Shown here piece after piece: positions 39,822 to 48,036 of a stretch of DNA of 64,000 nt; position 1 is the first letter of the stretch; the number at the start of each line of letters is the position of its first letter. Position numbers and translations under genes: made by a program. The DNA is from Vibrio coralliilyticus (GTDB lineage Bacteria; Pseudomonadota; Gammaproteobacteria; Enterobacterales; Vibrionaceae). The DNA lies in the NCBI RefSeq assembly GCF_024449095.1, contig NZ_CP024627.1, forward strand, positions 186,001 to 250,000, in the 5' to 3' direction. The notes below the pieces were generated by a model, which worked only from the letters and a program-made list of their open reading frames with translations, ran no database searches and was not told where the DNA came from.

Positions 39822-42011
39822 CTACTCAACGGAGCTAGGTCGTTGATACCATTGAGAACGAACGTCTGTTTTCTCAAATAGGTTGTATTGTTTCTTCAGC
39901 ATTTGCCCGCCATCTCGGGTAATTGGCTCCCAAGAGATGTCAGCGCGACTGGTACTTGGCTTAATCGTCATAATGTCCAGAGGAATCGAAATATAGAAGC
40001 CTTTGTTATAGCTTCCTTCGCCATACTCTTCTGCTGTCAGATCGGTAAAGGTCGCGTATGCACCGACGATAACTCCAGAATTAAATTGCTTAGAAAAATC
40101 GAAGCGCGCTCCCATATCACCTCCCAAGAACTTGCCTGCACTGACTTTGAAAAGTGTACCAGTGAGGAAATCCCAGTTTGGCATATAGTAGCCGGTCACA
40201 TGTCCCGTTGTCCCTTTACTTAACACATATGCTTGGCAGGAAGGGATCGGATCACTACAGCTTGCCTCATCATAAAAGAAATAATCTTCGCTGTATGTGC
40301 CAAACCATGAATCGGGATCACGTTGGCTCACTAAGTTGGCATCAAAGCCTAGCGCCCAGTTTGTGTTCATCGGCCTATATAGGATCTCACCACCTACACC
40401 TGCGAACATCATTTCGAGATAGCCTGCGTACATCTGGGTATAAACTTGCTCGAATGGCTGCTCAAACCATGTGAGCTGGAGGTGGTCAAGCCTGACAGGA
40501 TTATCATGTACGTAGGCGCGGAACATGGTTCGAACTCTCGGTGTCGAGTAGTTCCTTACATGCGGAGAGTTTTCAACGTAGTTAAACTTGTCGTAGTTAT
40601 CGATTAAGTTGAAGATAATAGAACCGCCGAACTCGAGGTTATCCATTAGCTTGTAGCTTGAGTTGGCGCTGATGCCTAAACTGTACAAGTAGAAAGACTC
40701 AGGGCCTCCGATGCTTTGTTTTAGCACTGGCTCTAAGCCATAATCCCAACGCTCCTTATTTTCTTCAGCAGGTGCATTGGCAATATTATTGCTAGGCTCT
40801 AATTCTTCAAAACTGTCTTTGACCTTTGCTTCAGTTGATAAGTAATTCGCCGCAGTGAGGTATTTCTGTTTATCGATGGTGGTTTCTTTAAGGTTCATAC
40901 CATCTTGTTGTTCAACGACTTTAAATACACGAATCAAGTCGTTTGAGTGGTTAGACAAAATTGCTGCGGTTCGGTCAAGCGCTTCTTCTCTGTCGCGGTA
41001 CTTCTTCTGCTGGCCTTTGACGATGATGGTATCGCCATCAAGCGTAACAGAGTTTTGCTCAAAGCCTGCGTTTGACTCAATCTGTTTTGCTGCCGATTGC
41101 CAATCTGGATTAGGGGTATCAGTGTTATTGATTGCTTGTCTAGGCTCATCACGCCATGTTGCTTTCATCTCATTGAAGTTGGTGTAGAGATTAATCCCAA
41201 AAGTGATGGTATCGCCACGTTGATAGCTGACTTTGGCGTCCCCCCAATCTCCTAAACGATAGTTAACCCCTATATTCCACGGAGTATGTTGAGGCAGAGG
41301 CTTACCAGCGCGAACAACAGGGTAGTCCTGGGTATAATCATTACCGTCGTATTCCAGCTTTAAACGAAGTGGCGCGTAAGGCGTTTGATACTCCAAACCG
41401 CCAAATATCGCCGCAGGGCCTTTAAACCAGCGCTCATAATCGACACTACCACCGGTACCTTTAAAGTCACTGTCACGATTACAGTACTCATCGCTTGCTT
41501 TACAGAAAGGGTTGGTCACATTGCCGCGTTGGCCTAGGTAGCCCCAGCCAAGCCCTAGGGTGATGTCTACACTGCCAAAGCGTTTTGTGGCGGCAACAAA
41601 TTCACCGTCAAATAGCCCTGTTCCGCCAAAATCACGAACCCCAACTGACGTCTCAGGTAGCCAGAACCCCTCTTGCCAAAGGCGGACTTTGAAGTCGATT
41701 CCTTTATCAGTATATAAATTATCTCCACTATAGGCAGGATCGCTGCTAAACAATAGATCGGGTACCCGTGTGTAGCGGACGGTAGACTCGAGCCAGCTCA
41801 TCAACTGAATTGATGCTGTATATTGTTGGTAGTCATCGTTAATGCTGACACCTATGTTGAACTCACCTTCTTCAGCCATGCGTCCAGAAGGCATTTGCAT
41901 TAGCCCGACGCCACCAAAATCCGTTTGAGAGACTTTGAGATTATCACTTGCTTGACTGATGGAAACGAAACCAAGGGAAAGAAATAGCGCTGTGATTGGA
42001 TTAAGTTTCAT
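39822..42011 (-). CDS. YjbH-family outer-membrane beta-barrel protein (WbfB-like)
   Basis: A 729-residue exported protein: signal peptide MKLNPITALFLSLGFVSISQASDN, then a long series of amphipathic beta-strands with aromatic ends. Conserved YjbH (DUF940) blocks include TDFGGVGLMQMPSGRMAEEGEFNIGVS near the N-terminus, WFKGPAAIFGGLEYQTPY and LKLEYDGNDY, and near the end ISIPLDIMTIKPSTSRADISWEPITRDGGQMLKK. The family is tied to exopolysaccharide secretion (E. coli yjbEFGH); the homologue in V. cholerae O139 is, as I recall, wbfB. It probably forms a large outer-membrane pore or lipid-leaflet protein. It ends the operon, overlapping the gfcC-like gene by one base. Confidence 0.87.
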   Translation of the reverse strand: MKLNPITALFLSLGFVSISQASDNLKVSQTDFGGVGLMQMPSGRMAEEGEFNIGVSINDDYQQYTASIQLMSWLESTVRYTRVPDLLFSSDPAYSGDNLYTDKGIDFKVRLWQEGFWLPETSVGVRDFGGTGLFDGEFVAATKRFGSVDITLGLGWGYLGQRGNVTNPFCKASDEYCNRDSDFKGTGGSVDYERWFKGPAAIFGGLEYQTPYAPLRLKLEYDGNDYTQDYPVVRAGKPLPQHTPWNIGVNYRLGDWGDAKVSYQRGDTITFGINLYTNFNEMKATWRDEPRQAINNTDTPNPDWQSAAKQIESNAGFEQNSVTLDGDTIIVKGQQKKYRDREEALDRTAAILSNHSNDLIRVFKVVEQQDGMNLKETTIDKQKYLTAANYLSTEAKVKDSFEELEPSNNIANAPAEENKERWDYGLEPVLKQSIGGPESFYLYSLGISANSSYKLMDNLEFGGSIIFNLIDNYDKFNYVENSPHVRNYSTPRVRTMFRAYVHDNPVRLDHLQLTWFEQPFEQVYTQMYAGYLEMMFAGVGGEILYRPMNTNWALGFDANLVSQRDPDSWFGTYSEDYFFYDEASCSDPIPSCQAYVLSKGTTGHVTGYYMPNWDFLTGTLFKVSAGKFLGGDMGARFDFSKQFNSGVIVGAYATFTDLTAEEYGEGSYNKGFYISIPLDIMTIKPSTSRADISWEPITRDGGQMLKKQYNLFEKTDVRSQWYQRPSSVE

Positions 42012-42760
42012 TAGTAATTTCTTCTCCAGGCAATCAGAGAGACGATCTCTTGCTCAAGTTGAGAGAGTTCTTTGGATGGATTGTTAAACCCTAGGAAGAT
42101 GCTAGAGCCTGGAGGCAGAGGTGTTTTTTCATCGTTCCAGTAAGCGAAACCGACTTGTTTGTAGTGACCGTCTGGGTAAATCACCCAAGCATGACTATTA
42201 TTTGCGCTGGAAAGTACTTTGGATGTTGATAAGTAATCTTTCACTGTCCAATCGGGTTTTACTTCAGACATCGTCGGACTGAAAAACAGTCCTTCTAGGG
42301 TGATAGTTGTCGGCCGCTCTGGGTATTCGAATTGATAGTGGCCAGTTAGCATAGGGTTGGCAGAAGGAGTGAGACGAACGAAGTCGAGATCCAATGAGAG
42401 GTTTTCTCGATAACCTACCTGCCAAGTCTTAACTTGCTCGCGTAAAATACCTAGACTTTCATACAGTTCGGCTTCTTGTTGTTTGAGTTTATCAATCAGA
42501 TTCAGTGCCGATTGTTTTTTGTTGTTGGCAACTCTTTGTTTATCCAAGTTGAATAGAGCGTTATTGATCGGATAGCTAAAAGGAGTATTTCTCTGACTAT
42601 GCTCTATGGTGTCAGCGAGGGCTCTTTCTAAACGAATCGGAGCAGTATAATCCATCACGATTTGCTCACTGGGAAGTTCAACAGTGACGTTAGCGGCAAT
42701 AGCGTTTGCGAAAGAACTCAAAGTTAATAAAAATATAAAACCACGTGTCATTAAGTTCAT
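42011..42760 (-). CDS. GfcC/YjbG-family periplasmic capsule protein (WbfC-like)
   Basis: The ATG complementary to 42758-42760 overlaps the preceding stop by 4 bp and opens MNLMTRGFIFLLTLSSFANAIAANVT, a clear signal peptide; the longer frame to 42817 is rejected. The product is about 249 residues. VELPSEQIVMDYTAPIRLERALAD and a C-terminal beta-grasp-like stretch (YPDGHYKQVGFAYWNDEKTPLPPGSSIFLGF) fit GfcC, a periplasmic protein of group 4 capsule and yjb clusters. Function is unproven; it may thread or guide polymer between export proteins. Coupled with the flanking yjbF- and yjbH-like genes. Confidence 0.85.
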   Translation of the reverse strand: MNLMTRGFIFLLTLSSFANAIAANVTVELPSEQIVMDYTAPIRLERALADTIEHSQRNTPFSYPINNALFNLDKQRVANNKKQSALNLIDKLKQQEAELYESLGILREQVKTWQVGYRENLSLDLDFVRLTPSANPMLTGHYQFEYPERPTTITLEGLFFSPTMSEVKPDWTVKDYLSTSKVLSSANNSHAWVIYPDGHYKQVGFAYWNDEKTPLPPGSSIFLGFNNPSKELSQLEQEIVSLIAWRRNY

Positions 42761-43419
42761 CCTTGATATGGCTTGAGTACTTCTTGTTCGATAAAAAGCT
42801 GGTCTGGAATGACCCATTGAGCCGACTTTAGTACATGGCCCTTATCGTTTACCCAAAAGGTGCTTTGCATGTTTTTGCCTAGCTTTTCAAATGAAATGTA
42901 CTCTTGCCAAATCTTAACTTGTTGAGACCACAGTACCGAGTTTAATTGAGTCGTAGCAACGGATTCTGTCATAATTTTGGCATGATGATTATAGTGGTAA
43001 CCTGGTTGCCAATCATAAACTGCATCCCAAGTATACTGAGGCGTTTTAAAGTGGGTCATTTCTTTGGAAGGAATTGTACCCCTTAGGTTTGCGTCTGGAA
43101 GGTTATATGTTTTAACGATACGCCCTTCTTCGGTCACAATCATCGCTTTATCACTGGATAACCACTTATACTGAGTTTTTCCTGTGTTGGGGTTATTTTC
43201 AACGAATGCAAGCACCATGAAAATTTGTGGCCCATCATTGATTTTAAAATAGCTGCTGGCGTAAGGGATGTTTTCTATCGACTCTTTATCTAAATTCACG
43301 TCTTCAAATCCCCAAAAGGCCTCTTTAAGGGTCTCGTTAGTATCAGAGAAGCGTTGGGTACAGCCGCTTAAGAATAGGATTAAAGTCGCGATAAATAGAG
43401 CAAGTATTTTATTGGACAT
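42757..43419 (-). CDS. YjbF-family lipoprotein (WbfD-like)
   Basis: A 220-residue lipoprotein with signal peptide MSNKILALFIATLILFLSGCTQRF; the lipobox LSGC places the acylated Cys at 20. The mature part carries the YjbF/GfcB-type fold: WLSSDKAMIVTEEGRIVKTYNLPDANLRGT and WVNDKGHVLKSAQWVIPDQLFIEQEVLKPY. It should sit in the outer or inner membrane leaflet facing the periplasm. It is first of the coupled yjbF-yjbG-yjbH trio; the yjbE-like gene lies just upstream but is separated by a strong terminator. Confidence 0.86.
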   Translation of the reverse strand: MSNKILALFIATLILFLSGCTQRFSDTNETLKEAFWGFEDVNLDKESIENIPYASSYFKINDGPQIFMVLAFVENNPNTGKTQYKWLSSDKAMIVTEEGRIVKTYNLPDANLRGTIPSKEMTHFKTPQYTWDAVYDWQPGYHYNHHAKIMTESVATTQLNSVLWSQQVKIWQEYISFEKLGKNMQSTFWVNDKGHVLKSAQWVIPDQLFIEQEVLKPYQG

Positions 43420-43445
43420 TATGAAAGCTCAGGCCTTAATATTGC

Positions 43446-43477
43446 AAAAAAACACCCTTAGCAAAACTAAGGGTGTT
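43446..43477 (-). terminator. Intrinsic terminator between the yjbE-like and yjbF-like genes
   Basis: On the minus strand an 11-bp perfect stem AACACCCTTAG / CTAAGGGTGTT with loop TTTTG is followed by TTTTT. It lies 20 bp after the yjbE-like stop and should reduce expression of the downstream trio relative to the small first gene. Confidence 0.9.
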
Positions 43478-43496
43478 TGTGACTAGTAGCACTAAT

Positions 43497-43748
43497 TTAG
43501 TTTGTGCCGTCAGTACCATCATTATCTGATGCAGCAACCGCAACCGCAGCAACAGTAACAGCTGCGCCTACCGCGACGGCCGTCGTGGTTGCTACGCCAG
43601 CAGCTGCAGTAGACGCAGCTGCAGTAGAGCCAGCTGCTGTACCACCAGCGGTAGAGCCACCTGCAGTACTCGCCGCGGTACTTTCCTCAGCGAAAGCCCC
43701 AGCAGAAGCACATAGCGCCACTAACATGGTTAGAGCAATTTTTTTCAT
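43497..43748 (-). CDS. YjbE-like small Ala/Ser/Thr/Gly-rich exported protein
   Basis: An 83-residue low-complexity protein: signal peptide MKKIALTMLVALCASAGAFA then EESTAASTAGGSTAGG and further alanine/threonine repeats, a hydrophobic VAVGAAVTVAAVAVAASD segment and DNDGTDGTN tail. The ATG complementary to 43746-43748 has GGGATACTC upstream; the longer frame reading from 43811 has no signal peptide. This is the layout of YjbE, the first gene of the E. coli yjbEFGH exopolysaccharide operon. Being followed directly by a strong terminator, it is probably made in excess over the other products. Function unknown. Confidence 0.78.
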   Translation of the reverse strand: MKKIALTMLVALCASAGAFAEESTAASTAGGSTAGGTAAGSTAAASTAAAGVATTTAVAVGAAVTVAAVAVAASDNDGTDGTN

Positions 43749-43988
43749 TGAGTATCCCTTTGTAAATTTACAAATTAACATCGATGTTGGAGCAAATTTC
43801 ACCTGCTCCAATTCTGATTCTATTTCACTTTATTATATCTGTAAAAATTAAAATAACTTTAATGCAAGACGATCACAGTATGGTGGATTGCTTAATCTAA
43901 ATCGGCCTTTATAATGAATTCATTTTTAGGCAATTCACACTACATTATTTGTGCTTTATAGGTGAATTAGAAAATTAAAGTAGGACAC

Positions 43989-45254
43989 ATGCCAAGGATT
44001 GAGAGGTTCAGCTTATCGATAGTACTTATACCTATTCTGTTAATAAGTAGTAATAGTTATTCTTCTCCTTGGATCGAAGCAAATGACCCTTTTTTAAGGT
44101 CATCCATGACGGCTTTAAGTGATGCAAGCAAACTTAGTGGTGTAACAAGTAATTTTCCTTTGCGTTGGTCTTCCGTGGCAGGAAGTGACGCTCTTGTCAC
44201 TGTCAATAATCATCTTGGTACTGAACTTGAGCATTTCAAATACGCTCTGAATACGGCTAAGCTCAACCGAGGTAATCGTCGTTTTGTGATGTCTGGAGGG
44301 AATTCGGATCTGGACAATGGTTGGTTTTCTGATGTTAGCCGTGACAAATGCACGGTGGAGGCAAGTTATGAGCACCTCACTGATAGTTATGCGTTTAGGC
44401 TGAATTCTTCATACCGAGAAAATGATGAGAGCAAAGAAACTTCATTTACGGACAGTTATATCGCCTTGAATGCTGGCCACACACTATTTGATGTAGGAAT
44501 GCTTCCTAGGTGGTGGGGGCACGGCTGGAATCATAGTCTCATTTTAACTACATCAGGAAAAGATTTAGATGCTGGCTTGAGCTGGATCGGAGAGAATCCG
44601 CTATTGGGTGTTTGGAATCTAAACGTTGTGACGTCAAAGTTAGACAAACTTGATTATGATTACAGAGCCTCATTAAGGTATGCGAGTAAATTAAATAGTT
44701 GGTTCGAACTTGGCTTGACTCAGCATTATTGGTTTGAGGCAAACAAGCAGCAAGCTTTGAAGAGCCAAAAGCAAGTCGCTGTTGATGTAAAGTTGACCTT
44801 ACCGGAAATATATAGTGTGCAGCATGGACTGTATACAGAAATGTCTTCAGCTCAAAAAGATAACGGATTAGGTGCGTATCTAGTGGGTTGGAGCGGACAC
44901 AAGTCGATATTTGATAGCTCATTACGTATAGTGGCTGAATATCAATTAATGTCTTCAGAGGAGAGTCAGTCCATTATTAGTGATGGGATTGACGATTATC
45001 TGCAGTCTAGCTATTTGAATAAGGCTAGCTGGTCATTGAGTAGTTATTTACAGCTTGTTAATGACCATCAAATTTCTGCTATTATTTCGACAAAAAAGTT
45101 ATTGAATGATAACAACGAAAAGCAGGAACAATATCAGTTGGCTTATCAGCTCCCTGCACTCAAAGGAAAAATTAAGCTTAACATTGATTACATCAATAAA
45201 AGTACCACTGCCAGTGAAACGGTATTTGGTTCGAAGTATGAGTTTAGGTTTTGA
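43989..45254 (+). CDS. Wzi-family outer-membrane capsule assembly protein (WbfE-like)
   Basis: A 421-residue exported barrel: signal peptide MPRIERFSLSIVLIPILLISSNSYSSPW followed by the Wzi-type opening IEANDPFLRSSMTALSDASKLSGVTSNFPLRW. The rest alternates short amphipathic strands with aromatic girdles, e.g. YIALNAGHTLFDVGMLPRWWGHGWNHSLIL, and ends in Phe (EFRF), the usual outer-membrane insertion signal. Wzi binds capsule at the cell surface and organises it. It starts a plus-strand operon divergent from the yjbE-like operon across about 240 bp; its stop is directly followed by the exporter frame. Confidence 0.87.
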   Translation: MPRIERFSLSIVLIPILLISSNSYSSPWIEANDPFLRSSMTALSDASKLSGVTSNFPLRWSSVAGSDALVTVNNHLGTELEHFKYALNTAKLNRGNRRFVMSGGNSDLDNGWFSDVSRDKCTVEASYEHLTDSYAFRLNSSYRENDESKETSFTDSYIALNAGHTLFDVGMLPRWWGHGWNHSLILTTSGKDLDAGLSWIGENPLLGVWNLNVVTSKLDKLDYDYRASLRYASKLNSWFELGLTQHYWFEANKQQALKSQKQVAVDVKLTLPEIYSVQHGLYTEMSSAQKDNGLGAYLVGWSGHKSIFDSSLRIVAEYQLMSSEESQSIISDGIDDYLQSSYLNKASWSLSSYLQLVNDHQISAIISTKKLLNDNNEKQEQYQLAYQLPALKGKIKLNIDYINKSTTASETVFGSKYEFRF

Positions 45255-45266
45255 TTGGCGTTACTA

Positions 45267-47984
45267 ATGTCAGAGAAGAGAGTATTACATAAATTAATGA
45301 GTAGCAGAACGTTGAAGTTAAATATAAACATAAATATGTTGGCCATCCCAATGCTCCTAAGTGCGAGTATTCATGCTGCAACGCCAACTCAGGCACAGAT
45401 TAATCAGTTCCAGTCTCTTTCTAAGGCTCAACAAGAGCAGCTTGCGCGACAAATGGGAGTCGATCTTTCTAGTATAAACTCTCTTGATAGCGCATCTTTA
45501 AGCACAGATACAGCGCCCCCTGAAGTAAAAAAACCAGAAAGAGCGACTGATGCGTCAGACAGAGGGACCAAGACTGCTCGTGGAAAAAGCAAAGAAGTAA
45601 TGGCTTCAGAGCTACCTTATTTTGGTTACGATGTGTTCTCTGGTGTTTCGCTAGACTTTACACCTGTCGATCATTTACCAGTGCCTCATGACTATATCAT
45701 CGCGCCAGGAGATGAAGTTCGTATTCAATTATTTGGCAAATCGTTTAGTGACTTAAAGTTGAAAATTGATCGCGAAGGGAAGCTCAATATACCTGAATAT
45801 GGGCCGGAGTATGTGGCTGGTCAGACGTTTAGTGAGTTAAAAAATTACGTAGCGTCTCTTATTCAGCGCAAATCGATTGGTGTTGAAGCGGTTGTATCTT
45901 TAAGTGCAATGCGCACTATGCAAGTCTTTGTTACTGGTGATGTCAAGCAGCCAGGAGCCTACAATGTCAATGGTTTAACGACGTTATCACAAGCTTTGAT
46001 TGCGGCTGGTGGGATCAAATTATCCGGTAGTCTTAGAAGCATTAAAGTAAAACGGCTAGGTAAAACAGTAGTAACCTTCGATGCCTACGATTTGATTGTC
46101 AATGGTGACTCTAGCCAAGATGTTCGTTTACAAGCAGGAGATACCATCCTTGTCCCTGCGAAAAAATCTGATGTGGTGATTAAAGGAGAAGTGCTTCGTC
46201 CCGCTCATTACGAGCTTGGCAAGGATAATAATATCAATGATTTAATTGATATTGCTGGTGGCGCTTTACCTAGTGCGTACTTGTCAAAAGCTAACGTTAA
46301 AAGACGAAATGCAAATGGTATTGAGCAGCTAACATTGGACCTGTCATCACCTCATGGAAAGAACTTTAAGCTACAAGCCGGTGACGAAGTGTCTTTGTTA
46401 CCTACTGGGGATAACTTGGATAATGCGATAGCATTGCGTGGTGAGTTGTTTCGTCAAGGGGCGTACCAATTCAAAAATGGACTGCAGATCAGTGATGTGA
46501 TTGGCTTCGAGGATTTGAAAGAAAATGCCGATCTGACTTATGCGCTACTGGTTAGAGAAGAGCCTAAAAGTCGTGATATTAGCGTGTGGCAATTTAACTT
46601 AGGTGAAGTGCTAACTTCACCAAGTACGAGCGAAAATTACTCTCTTCAAAAAGGCGACCAGTTATTTGTATTTGATAATGGCCTAAACGTTGACTATTGG
46701 TATCGAGAGCAGAAATCGACCAGCTCAAAGAGAGCGAAAGAGCTGAGTGAACACGTCAGTGGGAATAATACAGAAAACTCAGTAACGGAATCCAAAAGTG
46801 TTGCGACATTAGATTCTGCGACAGGAGCGCTAATAGAGAAAGAGCGGCAAAAGGAACTCGATATTGCTGACGCTGATAAATTTGCGGAAGCGGATGATTT
46901 CCGACTTTCTAGTCGAGAATCATTGTTAAAACCGATAATTGAAAGGCTGAAAGCTCAAGCAAATCTCTCTGAGCAGGCAAAGATTATTGAAGTGACTGGC
47001 GCAGTAAAATACCCCGGTGTTTATCCATTAACAGAGAATGCCAGTTTTGAAAAACTTATTAGTGCAGCCGGTGGTTTTGCTGAGCAAGCATTTCTCTACA
47101 GCGCAGAGTTAAGTCGTTCGGAGAAGGTTAAACAAGACTTTGTGGTTCAACACTACTCTTTTTCTCCTCAGGAAATATTGAGTGGTCAAGAGAAACTCGA
47201 TATTCAAGCTCAAGATCATATTGTGATCAAGACTCAGCCCAATTGGCAGCGCGGTAACGCTATCGAATTACAAGGTGAAGTGGTTTTTCCAGGAATTTAC
47301 ACATTCCAGCGTGGTGAAACTATCCAAGATCTCATCGAGCGTGCCGGTGGGCTGACCCAGTTTGCCTATGCGCAAGGGGCGGTGTTTAGTCGTGAGAGTT
47401 TACGTCGCCAAGAAGCAGAACGTTTAAAGCTACTCAATCTACAATTAAAACAGGAGATTGGTAATTTAGCGCTACGCCGACAGAATTCAAGTGCTACTTA
47501 TACTACGAGTCCTACTGAAGCGATGGCTATTGCCGATGAGCTTGCCTCCGCAGAGGCCATTGGTCGCTTAGTGATTGATTTACCCGAAGCGCTCTCAGGA
47601 GAACCGAACGCTGACATTATGGTCGAGAAAGGGGACAAGCTATATATTCCTGCTCGGCAGCCCATTGTCAGTGTGATGGGGGAAGTTCAGTTTTCTTCTA
47701 ACCACACCTTTACTCCAGGGATGACGATCGAAGACTATATTTCCTCTGCTGGTGGAACGAAAAAACAAGCGGATACAGACCGAATCTATGTTGTGCGTGC
47801 TGATGGCTCCGTTATGTTACCCAACAACTCATTTTGGTTTAGTCGTCAGTCGATGCCTTTAGAGCCTGGCGATACGATTATTGTGCCGCTCGATACGGAT
47901 TACCTAGATGGCTTAAGCACCTTAACTTCAGCAACACAGATCCTTTACCAAATTGGTGTGGCTTGGAGTGCAATAAAAGACTAG
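45267..47984 (+). CDS. SLBB-domain outer-membrane polysaccharide exporter (WbfF/OtnA-like)
   Basis: About 905 residues from ATG 45267; ATG 45297 (MSSRTLKLNININMLAIPMLLSASIHAA) would give a shorter signal peptide, and TTG 45255 overlaps the wzi end. No lipobox Cys is present, unlike Wza. The polysaccharide export domain (DYIIAPGDEVRIQLFGKSFSDLKLKIDREG) is followed by at least six SLBB-like units, marked VFVTGDVKQPGAYNV, VVIKGEVLRPAHYEL, IALRGELFRQGAYQF, IEVTGAVKYPGVYPL, IELQGEVVFPGIYTF and VSVMGEVQFSSNHTF. It should form the translocation channel or its periplasmic funnel. Size and partners match OtnA/WbfF of V. cholerae O139 as I recall them. Confidence 0.88.
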   Translation: MSEKRVLHKLMSSRTLKLNININMLAIPMLLSASIHAATPTQAQINQFQSLSKAQQEQLARQMGVDLSSINSLDSASLSTDTAPPEVKKPERATDASDRGTKTARGKSKEVMASELPYFGYDVFSGVSLDFTPVDHLPVPHDYIIAPGDEVRIQLFGKSFSDLKLKIDREGKLNIPEYGPEYVAGQTFSELKNYVASLIQRKSIGVEAVVSLSAMRTMQVFVTGDVKQPGAYNVNGLTTLSQALIAAGGIKLSGSLRSIKVKRLGKTVVTFDAYDLIVNGDSSQDVRLQAGDTILVPAKKSDVVIKGEVLRPAHYELGKDNNINDLIDIAGGALPSAYLSKANVKRRNANGIEQLTLDLSSPHGKNFKLQAGDEVSLLPTGDNLDNAIALRGELFRQGAYQFKNGLQISDVIGFEDLKENADLTYALLVREEPKSRDISVWQFNLGEVLTSPSTSENYSLQKGDQLFVFDNGLNVDYWYREQKSTSSKRAKELSEHVSGNNTENSVTESKSVATLDSATGALIEKERQKELDIADADKFAEADDFRLSSRESLLKPIIERLKAQANLSEQAKIIEVTGAVKYPGVYPLTENASFEKLISAAGGFAEQAFLYSAELSRSEKVKQDFVVQHYSFSPQEILSGQEKLDIQAQDHIVIKTQPNWQRGNAIELQGEVVFPGIYTFQRGETIQDLIERAGGLTQFAYAQGAVFSRESLRRQEAERLKLLNLQLKQEIGNLALRRQNSSATYTTSPTEAMAIADELASAEAIGRLVIDLPEALSGEPNADIMVEKGDKLYIPARQPIVSVMGEVQFSSNHTFTPGMTIEDYISSAGGTKKQADTDRIYVVRADGSVMLPNNSFWFSRQSMPLEPGDTIIVPLDTDYLDGLSTLTSATQILYQIGVAWSAIKD

Positions 47985-47992
47985 TGGTATAA

Positions 47993-48018
47993 GAAGCCCT
48001 CGATTGTTAGAGGGCTTC
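47993..48018 (+). terminator. Hairpin between the exporter and second wzz genes
   Basis: GAAGCCCTC / GAGGGCTTC stem with an 8-base loop and no T-run. It probably pauses or trims, not terminates, since wzz follows within 20 bp. Confidence 0.45.
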
Positions 48019-48036
48019 ATATTATAAGAAGAGACT

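Noticed and set aside
43812..43988. JUMPstart/ops element (GGCGGTAG) upstream of the export operons
   Set aside because: The ops core is not found in the divergent promoter region or before the first glycosyltransferases, so RfaH control is not supported here.
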